The notes under the pieces are model-generated. The model ran no database searches. It was given only the letters and a program-made list of their open reading frames with translations, and was not told where the DNA came from. Made by a program: the position numbers and the translations under genes. DNA of 64,000 nt. Origin: Rhizodiscina lignyota (Eukaryota > Ascomycota > Dothideomycetes > Aulographales > Rhizodiscinaceae). This document shows, in pieces, positions 45,983 through 57,230 of the stretch (positions within the stretch are counted from its first letter, which is position 1; each line of letters opens with the position of its first letter). The stretch lies in NCBI GenBank assembly GCA_010015805.1, contig ML978124.1, forward strand, positions 1,488,001 to 1,552,000. Reading direction: 5' to 3'.

Positions 45983-47333
45983 CTACGATTGCTGTCCGAA
46001 CCCAATCCTTGGAGAGCCCTGAGATTGGTCGAATACAACATATTGGCTCTTCAGGAAAATATCGCCAAAGATAGAGAAGCCAATGCCAGAGTCCGACTGG
46101 ATGCCACCGAAGCAAGTATTACTATCTGCTGGAGCATAGTTGATGTAACTGCCGGGAACAGTGTGCGAGTTGCCATTAATGACGAGCGAGAAGTCCGGAA
46201 GGTCGGCGTCGCAATCAAAGACGTAGCCACCCTGGGACTCGTCCTCCTGGGCACCGTCGACTTGCTGGTAGTAGGCGTCGACAATATCATCGTCAAGCAG
46301 GAGCAGAGTGGTTCCGGTGTCGGCAATGCCCTGAATGGAGTCGTCCTCGGAGTCGTCGCCGATTGCGTAGCCGTCAGCGGTGAACATCCAGAAGCCTTGG
46401 CTGTCGTCGACATCGGCATAGTCAAGGTCACCAGTATATTTCGAGTCGTCAATGTACTGTTGATGCATTAGCTTGGTTCAATTCTGTATATCAGGAGGCA
46501 CTCACGCCGAAGTCGTAGGAACCGGCTTCACCCGCCTTCAGGTCTGCGGCGAACAGGGCTTTGTCGAGGGAAGACTTGACAGTGTCAAAGAAGGTCGTCT
46601 GCGCCTCTGGCTCCACAGTGTTGATGCTGCTAAATGCAAGGCCAACAAGGCCGTCGTTATCGGTATCCTGAGTGAACTGCGAGGAGACAGACGTGGCAGC
46701 CTCGACCGCTTGGGAAGTAGCAGTCACAGCACCTATTTCAAAAGAATCAGTTCTCTGGTCGATTGATGTTGTTGCATAGTATGACGTACCAATAACGACC
46801 TTGTCAGCATATACGTTACCGCTGGCACCGCTTTGGTCACCATAAGTGATCTCCCAGGAGTAACCAGATTTCTCTTTCGAGGAGCTGGTCTTGTATATAG
46901 AGTGGCCACTCTGCTCAGACGTTGGTAGCTCACTTGAGAACACCCAACTGAGGAATCTTGTTAGCAATTGCTGTGGTCTATGTACAGATTCCTAGACAAC
47001 TTACAGATCTGCCGAGCCGGTATCAAAGTCCAGGTTGAGCGTGGTACCACCAACGCTCACAGGGCACAAGTACTCAGCATCATATTGCTCCGGAGAAGCT
47101 TCAACGGATCCTGATGCAGCGGCAGCGGCAGCAGCGGCGGACACCTTCGTTGGGACAGTCTTCGAGTACTTCTGGTAGACCTTCTGCAGCGCAGCAGGGC
47201 CAACTCGTACGCGCTTTCCGCTCTCGACTTGGTCCACGCGGAACGCGCCGGCGCGCTTTTGGAGCTCAATAGGTGAGGCAATGGCCAGGCTGGCAAAGCC
47301 AGCAAAGGCTGCGATCGACGCAATGGACGGCAT
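45983..47333 (-). CDS. Secreted pepsin-type aspartic protease (A1 family)
   Basis: A 395-residue secreted endopeptidase from exons 47333-47005, 46947-46790, 46732-46506 and 46456-45983, exactly in frame. A signal peptide (about 1-20, hydrophobic, ending AIAS) and a propeptide with a dibasic KR at 27-28 and an Ala run are followed by the mature enzyme from about residue 85. The catalytic Asps are 104 ([10 protein letters not shown]) and 284 (IADTGTT). The flap Tyr is in [11 protein letters not shown], and two late Cys (FDCD and NTCFGG) match the disulfide of penicillopepsin-like enzymes. The mature protein is strikingly acidic, which fits activity at low pH. The closest relatives are probably endothiapepsin/aspergillopepsin-type extracellular proteases used for nutrition. 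Confidence 0.94.
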
Positions 47334-47448
47334 GATGATTGTCGAAAGGTAATATGAAGCGAAAGAAAGGCAACGAAAGACTTGAGACTTGCTGAAGGCG
47401 AGACCGCGCTGAGGATGCAGAGTGAGAACGAGGGAAATCAAGAGAAGT

Positions 47449-47455
47449 TATATAC
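47449..47455 (-). promoter_or_regulatory. TATA box of the aspartic protease gene
   Basis: TATATAA on the minus strand lies 115 nt upstream of the protease ATG, a reasonable distance for a fungal core promoter with a short 5' UTR. It is the clearest TATA element in the window placed properly before a gene. Confidence 0.6.
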
Positions 47456-49884
47456 CCATCATTGTGTGATCTGCAAATCACCGTTGTCCGAAGAAGAGAG
47501 TGTCATGCGGCCTAGTTTCCAGTGCAAGGTATTGTTATGGGCAGGAGATAGGACGGGATTGAAGTTGGAAGCATTCCTTAATGAGTGCTAACCACGCTAC
47601 CTTCTGTTTCAGGTGGTCTCCGTCAAGTCTGCCAGCAGTTGATCCACTGTCATGGGATGCTTGCGAGCATGGCCTTCTTGATTGGGGGATAGTTATTGTC
47701 GAAGGTACCCGTGTAGTGCAGCAAAGTTGAGGTCGAAGAGAGCAGAGGCAGGTGCTCGGCTTGTCGATCATGCATCACGGTCCATGCCAAACCCAGCAGG
47801 ACTGTGCTTCTGTTCTTTATCCCGCACACGCGCCAATGTCATGTTTCTCCCAATGGAGGGCATGGGATGCCTTGGGGAGCGGTGTCTAGGCGGTCGCATC
47901 GGTCCGTCGATCTCAGTCCTGCCCGAATCAGACTTCGCGCGCGTAAATGCATGCTGGGTAACTGTTCTGCGTGTGGCCTTGTGGTTTGTGGAGGTGAAAT
48001 TGCCTGCCCAGCCAGGAAGTCCACGATTTAGGGCGTCATTGGTGTAGCGCAAGCCCTGACATTTCCATCAACCTTCTCTTTAAGGTTAGGGCACGGACGC
48101 TAAGTTGCGCGATCCCGCCGGCAACCTCAAGATAAGCTCTGGAACTCGACCTTACACCTGCACCTGATGCTTGATTCATTCAAATCCACGACCGAACTAG
48201 GGCCGACAGAAAGACTTCAATGCGCAGTGATGTGGGTGGACGTTATTGTTTGACGAAACCTTCTTGAAAGAGCAGTGTGGGGATCCGCCAAGAGCGCACG
48301 TGTCTATCATCTGAACATTCAACGAATGAGAACGACCAAAACATATTGCTCTAATATGTTTTCAAACAGTGCACATACGCATCTTCTCAGGGCTGCTTAT
48401 TCTTCCGACTCGCCCAGAGAGCCATATCATGTAACTTGGCGGAGATGGCCGGAGGATTCTTGGTTTTGACAGCTGCCAATGCTGCCCGCGCATTGAAACA
48501 GGCGGTAGGGTTCATCTCAATGCATTTGTCAAGCGTTTAGAAACTCGAAAATGAGTGCTGAATGTTTCCCTCGAGAGATATGTCATATTCCTTGGTTCTC
48601 GTTTCGAGGCGATGCCTGGCCGGACCAACTCGCTTTACTTCATCGGGTCGGTTCAACGTGAACTCATCCGTGAGATACGTACTCCCAAATCGCCTCTTTG
48701 CCCTGTGCACGTGTAAAGAGCGGAGAATCGGAGGAATGAACAGCACAGGACATCGTGAGCGCAAATGTACGCCACAGATGTTGGTATGCATGAGGCCAGT
48801 ATGCGGAAATGGAAGTTCCGTATCGGCATTGCAGGAACATCAAGCTCGCGTACCTGACAAGTCTGGACAGCTTCTCAAAGTGACTAGTGCTGCTTGCGCT
48901 GGTCAGGCCCGTGGCCCTGTACCAATGACCCAGCCAGACAGCTTTGCTGAAACAGGCAACAAGCTCATCCTGGGACGAATGACGCAAACTGTCGAAAGCA
49001 TGCAGAGGAACAGAAGGCAGAAGGTGCTTGACGAAAGTTTATGTGACTAAAGTTCGGAGAAAACAAGAAAGGAAGTTAACTAACTTGCTCGACAAACGGT
49101 GTCTGCACGGTGATGGGGTGAGCACAGCTTCGGACTGCAATTGGAGGTTCAGAACAACGCTCCGAGTCCGTCAATTGTCCGATGGATGCTTGGGGCTTGA
49201 GTTTAGTGCTCCACGCAATGCATTTTGTTAAATAGTGCTAGTAGTGCAGTCACGCTACCGACTCAAGGGGACGCAGGCTCATCATGTCCAAAGCAACCGC
49301 CATGAGTGCCAGCTCAAAGCGTTAAGGCGGACAATCTTTGGCCTCCCAACAGTAAGCTGAAGCTCCGAATGATAATGAAGAAGATGAGTCACGGGTTACT
49401 CGAATTGATACTTTGCTTTGCTAGATATGACCAGTAAGTATCTTCGAATCTGATATGACTGAGGAGAGTGGCCGGCTTCAGCAAAAGGCAGGGAAGGTAC
49501 GTGTCATGTGTACAGAAGACTCTATTACATAAGCAACCCATTTAGTACCGGATCGGTATAATTCCGGCCTACTGAAGCCGAGCTAGGCTTCGGTCGGTGG
49601 TGCCCAGACTTCGGTGAAAGAGCACCCAAAGCTGGGTGCCAAAGCGAAGGCAGACATCCTCATCGGCTACCCCCGGTCGCGGCAAGGCACCATTGTAGGG
49701 CGTGCTCAAGCTTCAGTACGTCAGCGGTCGAACTCTGCCTTGACGAGCTTCCCCATCTCCACCGTCGTTTTCGAAGCCTTCCTCGCGCGCAATCCGTTGT
49801 CGCACCTGCCTATAGATGCCGTGAGCCTTAGGACAGTGCATTTCAACCCTCTGACTGAAGGCGCTCCGAATCGGGCTTGTCACG
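47456..49884. other. Long divergent intergenic region
   Basis: 2.4 kb between the protease and SNX41. A plus-strand frame at 48562-49050 (162 codons) has an odd composition and no domain, so I do not call it. A hairpin, CTGAAGCC-gagcta-GGCTTCGG, lies at about 49570-49592. Confidence 0.45.
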
Positions 49885-52037
49885 ATGTGGGATGATGAGG
49901 ATAACAATCCGTATGGGTCGTTTGAGCGACGCGACTCGAACTCAGATCTTCACCCAAGCTCACCAGAAGCACGTAAGTCTCGGCTCTGCATTAAACGATA
50001 GCATATGGGTCTCTAATTTCCTGCGCAGTGGGTTTCAATCGCCCTGTGACACCACCTTCGAATGGCTCTTCTCCGCGCAATGAATCCCCCGAGTTTATAT
50101 CCCAACCTCAAGACCTCAGCGATGTCGAGTACGATGACGAACGCGGACAAGATCGAAAGGTCGAGCCGAAGAAGGGAGGATATGACAGCAGAATAGAGCA
50201 GATACTCTACGAGAACCCTGACATGCCAATCCTCATCACTCAAGCTGGCAAGAATCTTGAAGGAGGCGGAAGTTATATCGCCTATACAATTCGAACTGGA
50301 GTAGGACACATATCTCCGCTCAATCCGTAACATTGGCTAACAATACTGCAAAGGATCTCGAAGTCCGCCGGAGGTACTCTGACTTTGCGTCGCTAAGGCA
50401 GACGCTGGTCAACCTCCACCCTACCCTCGTAATACCACCAATCCCTGAAAAGCATACCATGGCGGATTATGCTGCCAAACCGACAAAGGCTAAAGAGGAT
50501 GCTGGAATAATTGAGCTGCGAAAGCGCATGCTCGCTGTCTTTCTGAACCGATGTCGGCGCATGCAAGAGGTTCGAGAGGACGGCGTATGGTGGCGGTTCT
50601 TGGATCCAAATGCTAGCTGGGTTCGTCTTGCCTATCTGTTAGGCTTCACATATTGCTGACACTCCATAGAGCGAGATATTACATTCACACCCTGTCAGCT
50701 CAATACCGAAGCAGATACTGAAGGCGCCACCCTTGGATCCCGCAAACCCATCTCCTGGCCATAACTACCTTCCCGTGCCTTCGTCATCAGCAAAGCTGCG
50801 TGCGACGAGTGGCACATCATCGTCTGGTACACCCGCATCACCTCCTGCTGTCGCAAACAATCCTTCCTCTGCTGCTCACACTATACCCGGCGCAACACTC
50901 TCTCGCTTCCCACCAAGTTCTCAAAATCTATCAGAGGAGGAATTGGACCCGTACTTTGTCAACTTCGAAGCCTCGTCAAAGGAACTTGAGAACCTTCTGC
51001 AAGGCAGTATGGAGAAGGTCAATCGCAGGATGCTGACACACCATTCATCGCTCGCAGAAGACCTTGCCGATCTGGGGGCCAAGCTCAACGGCTTTTCACT
51101 CTCAGAGCAGTCTCAGTCCTTGGCAGCTGCCATAGAAAAGACAGGCCAGGCTGTTGATTCCACATATCTCGCTACTGCCGAACTGTCTTCCCAGCTGAGC
51201 GCGGGCTTTGCGGAACCCATGCGTGAAAGCGCACAATTTGCTGGCATTGTCCGCAGTGTGCTTCGATACAGGGTTCTCAAGCGAGTTCAGGAGGAAATGA
51301 CAAAAGACGAGTTGGAGAAGAAAAAGACGCTTCTCGATACCTTGGAGCGAAGTGAGATGGAAGCAAAGCGGATTGAACAATATCTAAGCAGTTCGGGTGC
51401 TCCGGCAAGCCCGCCCAGACGCTCAACCTCTTCGGCATCGCAGCGGAGTGGTTCAGAGCGACCATCGGAAGATACTGCATCAATTGATTCGGATTTTCCA
51501 CCTACCCAAGGCGATGCTCAGACGCCATCGGCTACTCAGGGTGGCCCTCAAGGACCTCCGCAGTCACCAGAGCACAAGAAGAATCCAAGCAGCGGCGGCA
51601 ATTTCGTCACAAACAAAATATTCGGACGGATCAACCATGCATTCCATGGCATAGTGGATGTGGATCCGGAGCGAACGAGAAGGGACCAAATTGGAAAGAC
51701 TAAAGAAAGTCTAGTACAAGTTCGTTACCTACAAGCTAACCCTGTGTATCATATGGCTAATGTAGCATGCAGTTGGAGCAAGCACTCGAAGTCTCTGGAA
51801 AAGACGTTCAAGACGCCAGCGCTGGAGTCTTGAAGGATCTCAAGCGCTTTCAGCTTGAGAAGGAGGAAGATCTTAAGCGATACATGGTATGTTCCCGGTC
51901 ATGCAGCCCTCTATGAATTTTGACGCAATTAGGTTGCCTTTGCACTGGCTCACATTGAGTGGGCAAAACGGAACCAGGCCTCATGGGAGGAAGCGAAGGC
52001 AGAAGTGGAGAACATTGAGCCTCAAGAGAACCAGTGA
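49885..52037 (+). CDS. SNX41: Sorting nexin Snx41 (PX-BAR)
   Basis: A 631-residue peripheral membrane protein that sorts cargo from endosomes to the Golgi together with Snx4; the related Atg20 acts in selective autophagy. Six exons: 49885-49972, 50029-50300, 50354-50620, 50670-51719, 51773-51886 and 51933-52037, in frame. The PX domain spans about 75-215. It holds the phosphoinositide motif RRRYSDFASLR, formed only after removal of the 53-nt intron, then PPIPEKH and the helix RKRMLAVFLNRC. The BAR-like half follows, with FSLSEQSQSLAAAIEK and long helices (MTKDELEKKKTLLDTLERSE) and a low-complexity Ser/Pro insert at about 440-500. The end (HIEWAKRNQASWEE) matches the family. PGHNYLPVPSSSAKL is typical of Snx41/Atg20. 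Confidence 0.93.
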
Positions 52038-52316
52038 CGGATCCAACTAATGGCTTATTCTCTGCTGGTATTACACTTCACAATGGTCGTTGGGACTTGG
52101 CGTGGCGAATGTCTGCAATTGTGACATAATCTATCGCCCTGGCATGCTGAAGTAATGATCGAAATCCACTAAGGAATTCGAGAGCCACAGTCTCTCCCTC
52201 GAGACGCCGTGCAATGCAAACGCCAGAGCTATGCTAAACAATGATTTTGAGTATCCACCTTTATGCAGGCGGCGGGCGCCGAGCTCTCAGTGCATCATAG
52301 GTGATCGAATGTGAAG

Positions 52317-53677
52317 TCAACCTCTGAAGGTGCGGCCCTCGGGATATCCATGCGAGCCCATCATAGAATCTCCACCGAAGTCTCCAGCATCCGGGACCAT
52401 GCCACCTCGAGGTCCACCACGACGGTCCTGGTTGCGCCCAATGTTACGCCGAGTGTCGACGACCCTGAATTTCTCATTCATTTCTCCCGCTTCGTGTACA
52501 CTGCTTGTGACACTGCTAAGTAGCTGCACCAGAGCTGTGTCGGTCTTCTGTTCAAGAGCCTCGCGAGCGAATGCTTCTGTGTCTGGAGGGACCAGAAGTG
52601 GAATACGAGCTTGAAGGGCGAGTATAGAACGGAGAACCTGATGATTCAATGCCGTGGATGTGTCTCCTGAGGCACTTGGAGGTGTAGATGTGTCGGTCAA
52701 GTAGCTCTGCGGTAGGTTCGTCAAGTATGATCGGAGAAGATCAATGCGAGAATGGAGCATCTTGATAGCGTTTGCCTTGGCTGTGAGGGACGAAAGCACT
52801 ATAATGCAGTTAGCCTAGGGTCCATGTTCGATTTAGCTCGGGGTCCCTACGCTCATCATCCTCAGGCGAAAGGTACGACTCATCATTGCCGTTCATCAGA
52901 TCGCTGTCTTTATTGCCCTCCTTCGCTTTTCCTTTGCCCTTGTCCTTGGCCTTGGCCTTGGGTTCGGAGCTCTTCTCCTTGGTGTCTTTCGCCTCTACCG
53001 CCGTAGCATTGCCGCCACCCTTAGCCACAAAGTCGACGCTGATCATTTCCGCCTCGCCAGTCTCGACCGCATACGAGAGCTTTCGGAACTTTAGTGAGGC
53101 CGCGCGCTCCACGCCATCCATCTCCATTGCATTCTGGTCACCTTCAACAACGCCTTCGTAGAGTGTAAGAGGTAGTTTGCCTCCGGCCGTGAAAGCATTT
53201 GGATGGAAGAGGAGCAGGCAAGCGGACTCGTAGCCGAGCTTTTGAAGCTGAAGATGAATCGGAACGTGGTGACTGCCTGGGCCGAAAGTCGAGCCAATAG
53301 TGAACCAGCCGACGAGCTCGAGCTGAGGCGATTTGTACACCTCCTTGTCTACGACATATTAGAACTTTGCAAGGAACGAACACCATTCATTACTTACATT
53401 GATCTACGCGTTGAGAAAACAAGCCAGCGTCGAGTAAGATGGATCCATCTGGGCCAGCAACGGTCCCGCACTCAAACGCAACCTCCATAGTGATTTCGCG
53501 GCCATTTTGTTGTCCGATTATAGCTCCAACAATTGGACCACTCTGCTTTCGGAGCGTGTGACGTGTTATGTAGTCGGATATAGTGAGGAGAACGAGGGGG
53601 TGAAGCTGTATCTCTGGACTGGTATCTGATGCTGGGGAGCTTGATACCAGCGGGTTTGCAGATTCGTCTTCGGCCAT
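52317..53677 (-). CDS. CSN6: COP9 signalosome subunit 6 (MPN domain)
   Basis: A 419-residue subunit of the COP9 signalosome, which removes NEDD8 from cullins. Exons 53677-53398, 53348-52851 and 52798-52317, in frame. The MPN domain (about 22-170) starts EIQLHPLVLLTISDYITRH and includes VGAIIGQQNGREI and ELVGWFTIGS. As expected for CSN6, the JAMM metal-binding residues of the catalytic CSN5 are absent. A C-terminal helical part (SSLTAKANAIKMLHSRIDLL, LVPPDTEAF) serves in complex assembly. Two unusual points are a Lys/Glu-rich insert (about 220-260, KAKDKGKGKAKEGNKD) and an Arg/Gly-rich tail (RNQDRRGGPRGG). The pair with SNX41 is convergent, 279 bp apart. Confidence 0.92.
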
Positions 53678-54103
53678 GTTGAAAGCAACAGTATGGTAGA
53701 GGGAGGGGAAGAGATCCCTCTGATGAGGCGTGCTTTTGATTTGAATTGTGTGTAGCTAAGGTGTTATGCAGTGATAATTGATAGTAACGGAGATATCTTG
53801 GCAGATGGGGTACCTAAGCGGAGGGCCCCTGTTCCAAACCTGTATTATAAGCATGGCTTAGAAAACACCTTTCTTTAAAAGAATAACTAAACAATTAAAC
53901 GTAATATTCGCTACTTGAATAATGTCTATTCTATGTAGCTATTACGTTATTCTAGCATTACTCCTCTTACTACGACTCTAGTAAGTATAGCTCACTGCAC
54001 TCGCCGTGAGTATTATAACCGTAACCCTCGTATATGGCCCCGTCCACGTTATATACGCAATAATATACTAATAGTAGGTGAGAAATAGTTTTCGATTTAA
54101 TAA
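53678..54103. other. AT-rich patch, RIP-like
   Basis: From about 53840 to 54100 the sequence is very AT-rich, with many TA dinucleotides and scattered stops in all frames, unlike its neighbours. This is what an old repeat mutated by RIP would look like; no recognisable element remains. Confidence 0.5.
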
Positions 54104-55237
54104 TTATCTATGAAATAACCTAAGCACTCCTTTCAGAACTTGGTGAGCCATCAGCTGGCTTGGAGGGACTCTCAGCCCTGTATACCCTTTTATAGGTGGC
54201 TCCCACATCGGATTGGCGCCATGCTTGAGAGCATGTTGTATCTCTCCCAGCTCGAACCATTTTGCTTCTTCTAGTTCCGACTCCGGATAGCTGATCTCCT
54301 CACCCCACTCAACACATTGGGCCATAGCTCCAATGAGCATCGTCGAAGGATACGGCCAGGGCTGTGAAGAGTGTATCTGGACTCTGTCGACGTTCACGCC
54401 GGCCTCTTCGTACGCTTCGCGTCTGGTTGCTGTCTCCAGGCTCTCGCCGGGCTCGACAAACCCGGAGAGGCAGGAGAAGTAGTTCTCTGGCCATCGCCTC
54501 CCACGCCCCAGGAGCACACGCTTAGAGTCTGCAGAGATGGGTGCAATGACAACAGTTGGATCAGTCCTGGGGAACGCTTGGTTATGGAGGCCGATTCTCG
54601 TCGAACAAGCTCGTTGGCGAGGTACACCCTTATCCGCAGGAGGGCATACCACTTTTGCGCCGCCGTGGGTTGACAGCGTACGGCCTCCGCAGCTTGAACA
54701 AAAGCGATTCCGATTGTTCCAGTCGAGAAGGGAGCGGGCTTGGCTGTAAATTGCCGATTCAGAATGTGGCAGGGTTAGATCGACCCTGGTAGGAGTATGC
54801 TTGAGCCCCGCTGAGGCGAGTGATGTTTTGAGCGTATCATAGTGGCTCGAAGTCACGTCGAGGGCGAAGTAGGGAACACCTGTGTAGTCTCCAAGCTGCG
54901 GACCGCCGTCAACCCTACCCTGTTGTAGGTCCAATCCGAGGAAAACCAGGTTGGGGTAGTGAGCAGCAGGATCAAAGTCGGCGATCTGGGCTTTCTCATC
55001 CTTCACATAAGGTCTGCCGATAGCATCTGCCACCTCCTCATACGTGGTAAAAGCCAGTCTACCGTCCTGCGTACGAAGGGGATTCAACTCGCTGAAAGTG
55101 AGATACTTGGCGCTTGTATGCGTCGAGGCTGTATCCAGTAGGTTGTTCTGCAACCTCATGAATGAAAGGCGACTGATGGGGCCCTTAGAGAAGTAGGCAT
55201 TGTTGCCCCGGCCGAAGATGTCAATCAAAGAAGCCAT
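54104..55237 (-). CDS. NPY1: NADH pyrophosphatase (Npy1/NUDT12-type Nudix)
   Basis: A single-exon protein of 377 residues that hydrolyses NADH (and NAD-capped RNA in relatives) to NMNH and AMP. An N-terminal domain (about 1-165) is followed by a zinc ribbon with Cys180, 183, 198 and 211 (CSSC...C...C). The Nudix box is at about 259-281 (GFVEPGESLETATRREAYEEAGV), followed by the NADH-pyrophosphatase signature SQPWPYPS (291-298). All are intact. The C-terminus ends FHR, so no canonical peroxisomal PTS1 is seen, although the yeast enzyme is peroxisomal. The ATG at 55237 is the first in frame and gives family-typical length. Confidence 0.94.
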   Translation of the reverse strand: MASLIDIFGRGNNAYFSKGPISRLSFMRLQNNLLDTASTHTSAKYLTFSELNPLRTQDGRLAFTTYEEVADAIGRPYVKDEKAQIADFDPAAHYPNLVFLGLDLQQGRVDGGPQLGDYTGVPYFALDVTSSHYDTLKTSLASAGLKHTPTRVDLTLPHSESAIYSQARSLLDWNNRNRFCSSCGGRTLSTHGGAKVVCPPADKGVPRQRACSTRIGLHNQAFPRTDPTVVIAPISADSKRVLLGRGRRWPENYFSCLSGFVEPGESLETATRREAYEEAGVNVDRVQIHSSQPWPYPSTMLIGAMAQCVEWGEEISYPESELEEAKWFELGEIQHALKHGANPMWEPPIKGYTGLRVPPSQLMAHQVLKGVLRLFHR

Positions 55238-55890
55238 GCTAGCTGTAGTAAAAAGAAATGCGAAAGGGAGCAGAGATGGAAATAAGTGGACGTTTAAGTA
55301 GATGTTCTACCGAAAGCCATGCTGCGGCACGCTGCGGCACGCCGCCGGAGCGTCTTTTGCCTAAGTTTCTGCTGACCTCAAAAGAGAGTCTAGATATTTC
55401 TAATGTTGACTGTCACGAACAAGCAGGAGGCCCGAAGAAAGGGAAAGATGGAGAGCGAATGAGACATCGTCGGTATGACTGCTGAAGACAGTCGCAAAGC
55501 AAGGTGGGAATGAAAGGGATAAGACAGCAGGACAGCCGCCGCAACGGCTGAACATCGCGTAAAAGCCGTTTCAATGCGAGGTTCGAGGTGAGTCGAGGGC
55601 AACAATAATTTGAGACAGGCTTGAAGCCTCCTCGGTCTTACTTGTAAATATTTGATGAATCCAGGGAGAGCATTGATGAAGGCTAGACGGCCGTCCCTGC
55701 CGTGAGCAGCAATTCCGCCCCGCTCCACCCCGCTATATAATCCTAACCAACACGCCCCTGAGACGCGTCACGAACAACATCTTCTTATCGCTCTATTATC
55801 TTAGTGTCAATCTGTTGGAGAAAAAACATTAAAAATTCATATCTGTTATGTCCACAATTTCATAGTCATACACAGCTTGCGAATTATTAG
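55238..55890. other. Intergenic spacer
   Basis: Promoter side of NPY1 and 3' flank of the dehydrogenase. A short direct repeat, GCTGCGGCAC twice in tandem, is at about 55320-55340. No gene is seen. Confidence 0.5.
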
Positions 55891-57230
55891 CTACAGTTCA
55901 ACCATAACCTTCAGAACCAAGTTTCCTCTCTCATCAACAGTCTTGCCGGCAAGCTCGAAAGCATCATGAACAGCATCAAGTCCCCTGAAACGGTGTGTGA
56001 CCATATTATCGAGGCTTGGTAGGACACCAGAGGAGAGAATCTTTATCCCGGCGGGATAGGTGTTTGCGTAGCGGAATACTCCAATGAGGTCAACTTCTTT
56101 CAGATGCGCCGCGGACATTTGCAAGGTCTGAATTGGAGTCCCCATGCCAACCATCAATACTTTTCCGCCAGGTCGAGTAGCCTATATTTTGTTAACATCG
56201 GCCTCAGGGTGATATGGGGTTTGGACGTACAAAGAGGCCGGCTTGGATGCAGATTTCCTTTCCTGTACAATCAAAAGTAACGTCGACACCTTCGAAGTCC
56301 GATTCATCGCCGGTGGCAGCATTGATCGCTTCGTCTGACAATGACTTTGCAGCGTTGATCTTCTCCGTGGTCTCCTGAAGATATCGCGAAGGGTTGACAA
56401 CGAAACCTTTGGTCGCAAATCGGTTCCTCAGTGCGTATGATACACGACCACCGTCAATGTCTGCAATCACAACCGTTGTTGCTCCCGAGACCTTGGCCAT
56501 GGCAGCGACAAGAAGGCCGACGGTTCCAGCGCCAAATACTAATACCGTGGAGCCTTGTTCGACCTGAGCCCGTCGGACTGAATGTATCGCTACTGACAAA
56601 GGCTCGAGAAGTGCCGCGGCATCCAGAGAGACTTGGGAAGGGAGTCTGTTCGTACGTTAGACTTGGATGTCCGGCTATAGGTCTCTCATTTCTTACTTGT
56701 GGCACCATTTTGCTGGATGATTAATTCGCTCCTGAAGGATCCCTTGGTAATGTGGAACAGATTTAGCGCTACTTCTGAAAGCCATCTTGGGACAAAGATT
56801 GTATCGGCCTCGTTGGCATGATCGGCAGCTGTCGCAGGGAACGCCAACCTCTAAAGCTACTCGATCACCAGTCTGATAGCCGGTAACGGCATCACCAACT
56901 GCTACGACAATTCCAGCACCCTCATGTCCAAGCGTTAAGGGAGCAACGACTTGGAGATCGCCATTGCGGTATCTCTTGTAGTATGCAACATCACTTCCGC
57001 AGAGACCCGTCCTCTTGACGGCGATCTGAAGCTCGTGAGGTGCAGGATCTGATATGCTTCGGCTTTCCTGAAAGGTTCCTTAACTACGCGACCCCCACGC
57101 GCGGGATGAAAAGGGCATGAATTACCACAGTGACTTGCTTAGGACCAACCAGCACGGACGCTTGCACGTTGGCCTTGTGATGATTCCTAGTCGGCATCGG
57201 ATAGATATCAGCTAGTGCAGAAGGGGCCAT
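55891..57230 (-). CDS. Zinc-dependent polyol/alcohol dehydrogenase (MDR family)
   Basis: A 393-residue NAD(P)-dependent dehydrogenase of the sorbitol/xylitol dehydrogenase branch of medium-chain reductases. Exons: 57230-57126, 57067-56697, 56645-56231 and 56181-55891, in frame. Catalytic zinc ligands are Cys58 (RTGLCGSDV) and His83 (GHEGAG). The structural zinc site has four Cys (113, 116, 119 and 127: CDSCRSCQRGRYNLC). The dinucleotide fold shows FGAGTVGLLVA and ADIDGGR; Asp here usually selects NAD over NADP. LEPLSVAIHSVRR is typical of sorbitol dehydrogenases. A stretch between the structural zinc site and the third exon (SSAKSVPHYQGILQ) differs from the usual polyol consensus. Substrate is inferred only to class level. 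Confidence 0.91.

Noticed and set aside
45989-46471. A 160-codon frame antisense to the aspartic protease
   Set aside because: It mirrors the Asp-rich coding strand and ends with it; a shadow of the true exon.
48562-49050. A 162-codon plus-strand frame upstream of SNX41
   Set aside because: Uneven composition, no domain, no splice context and a position in a divergent promoter region; most likely chance.
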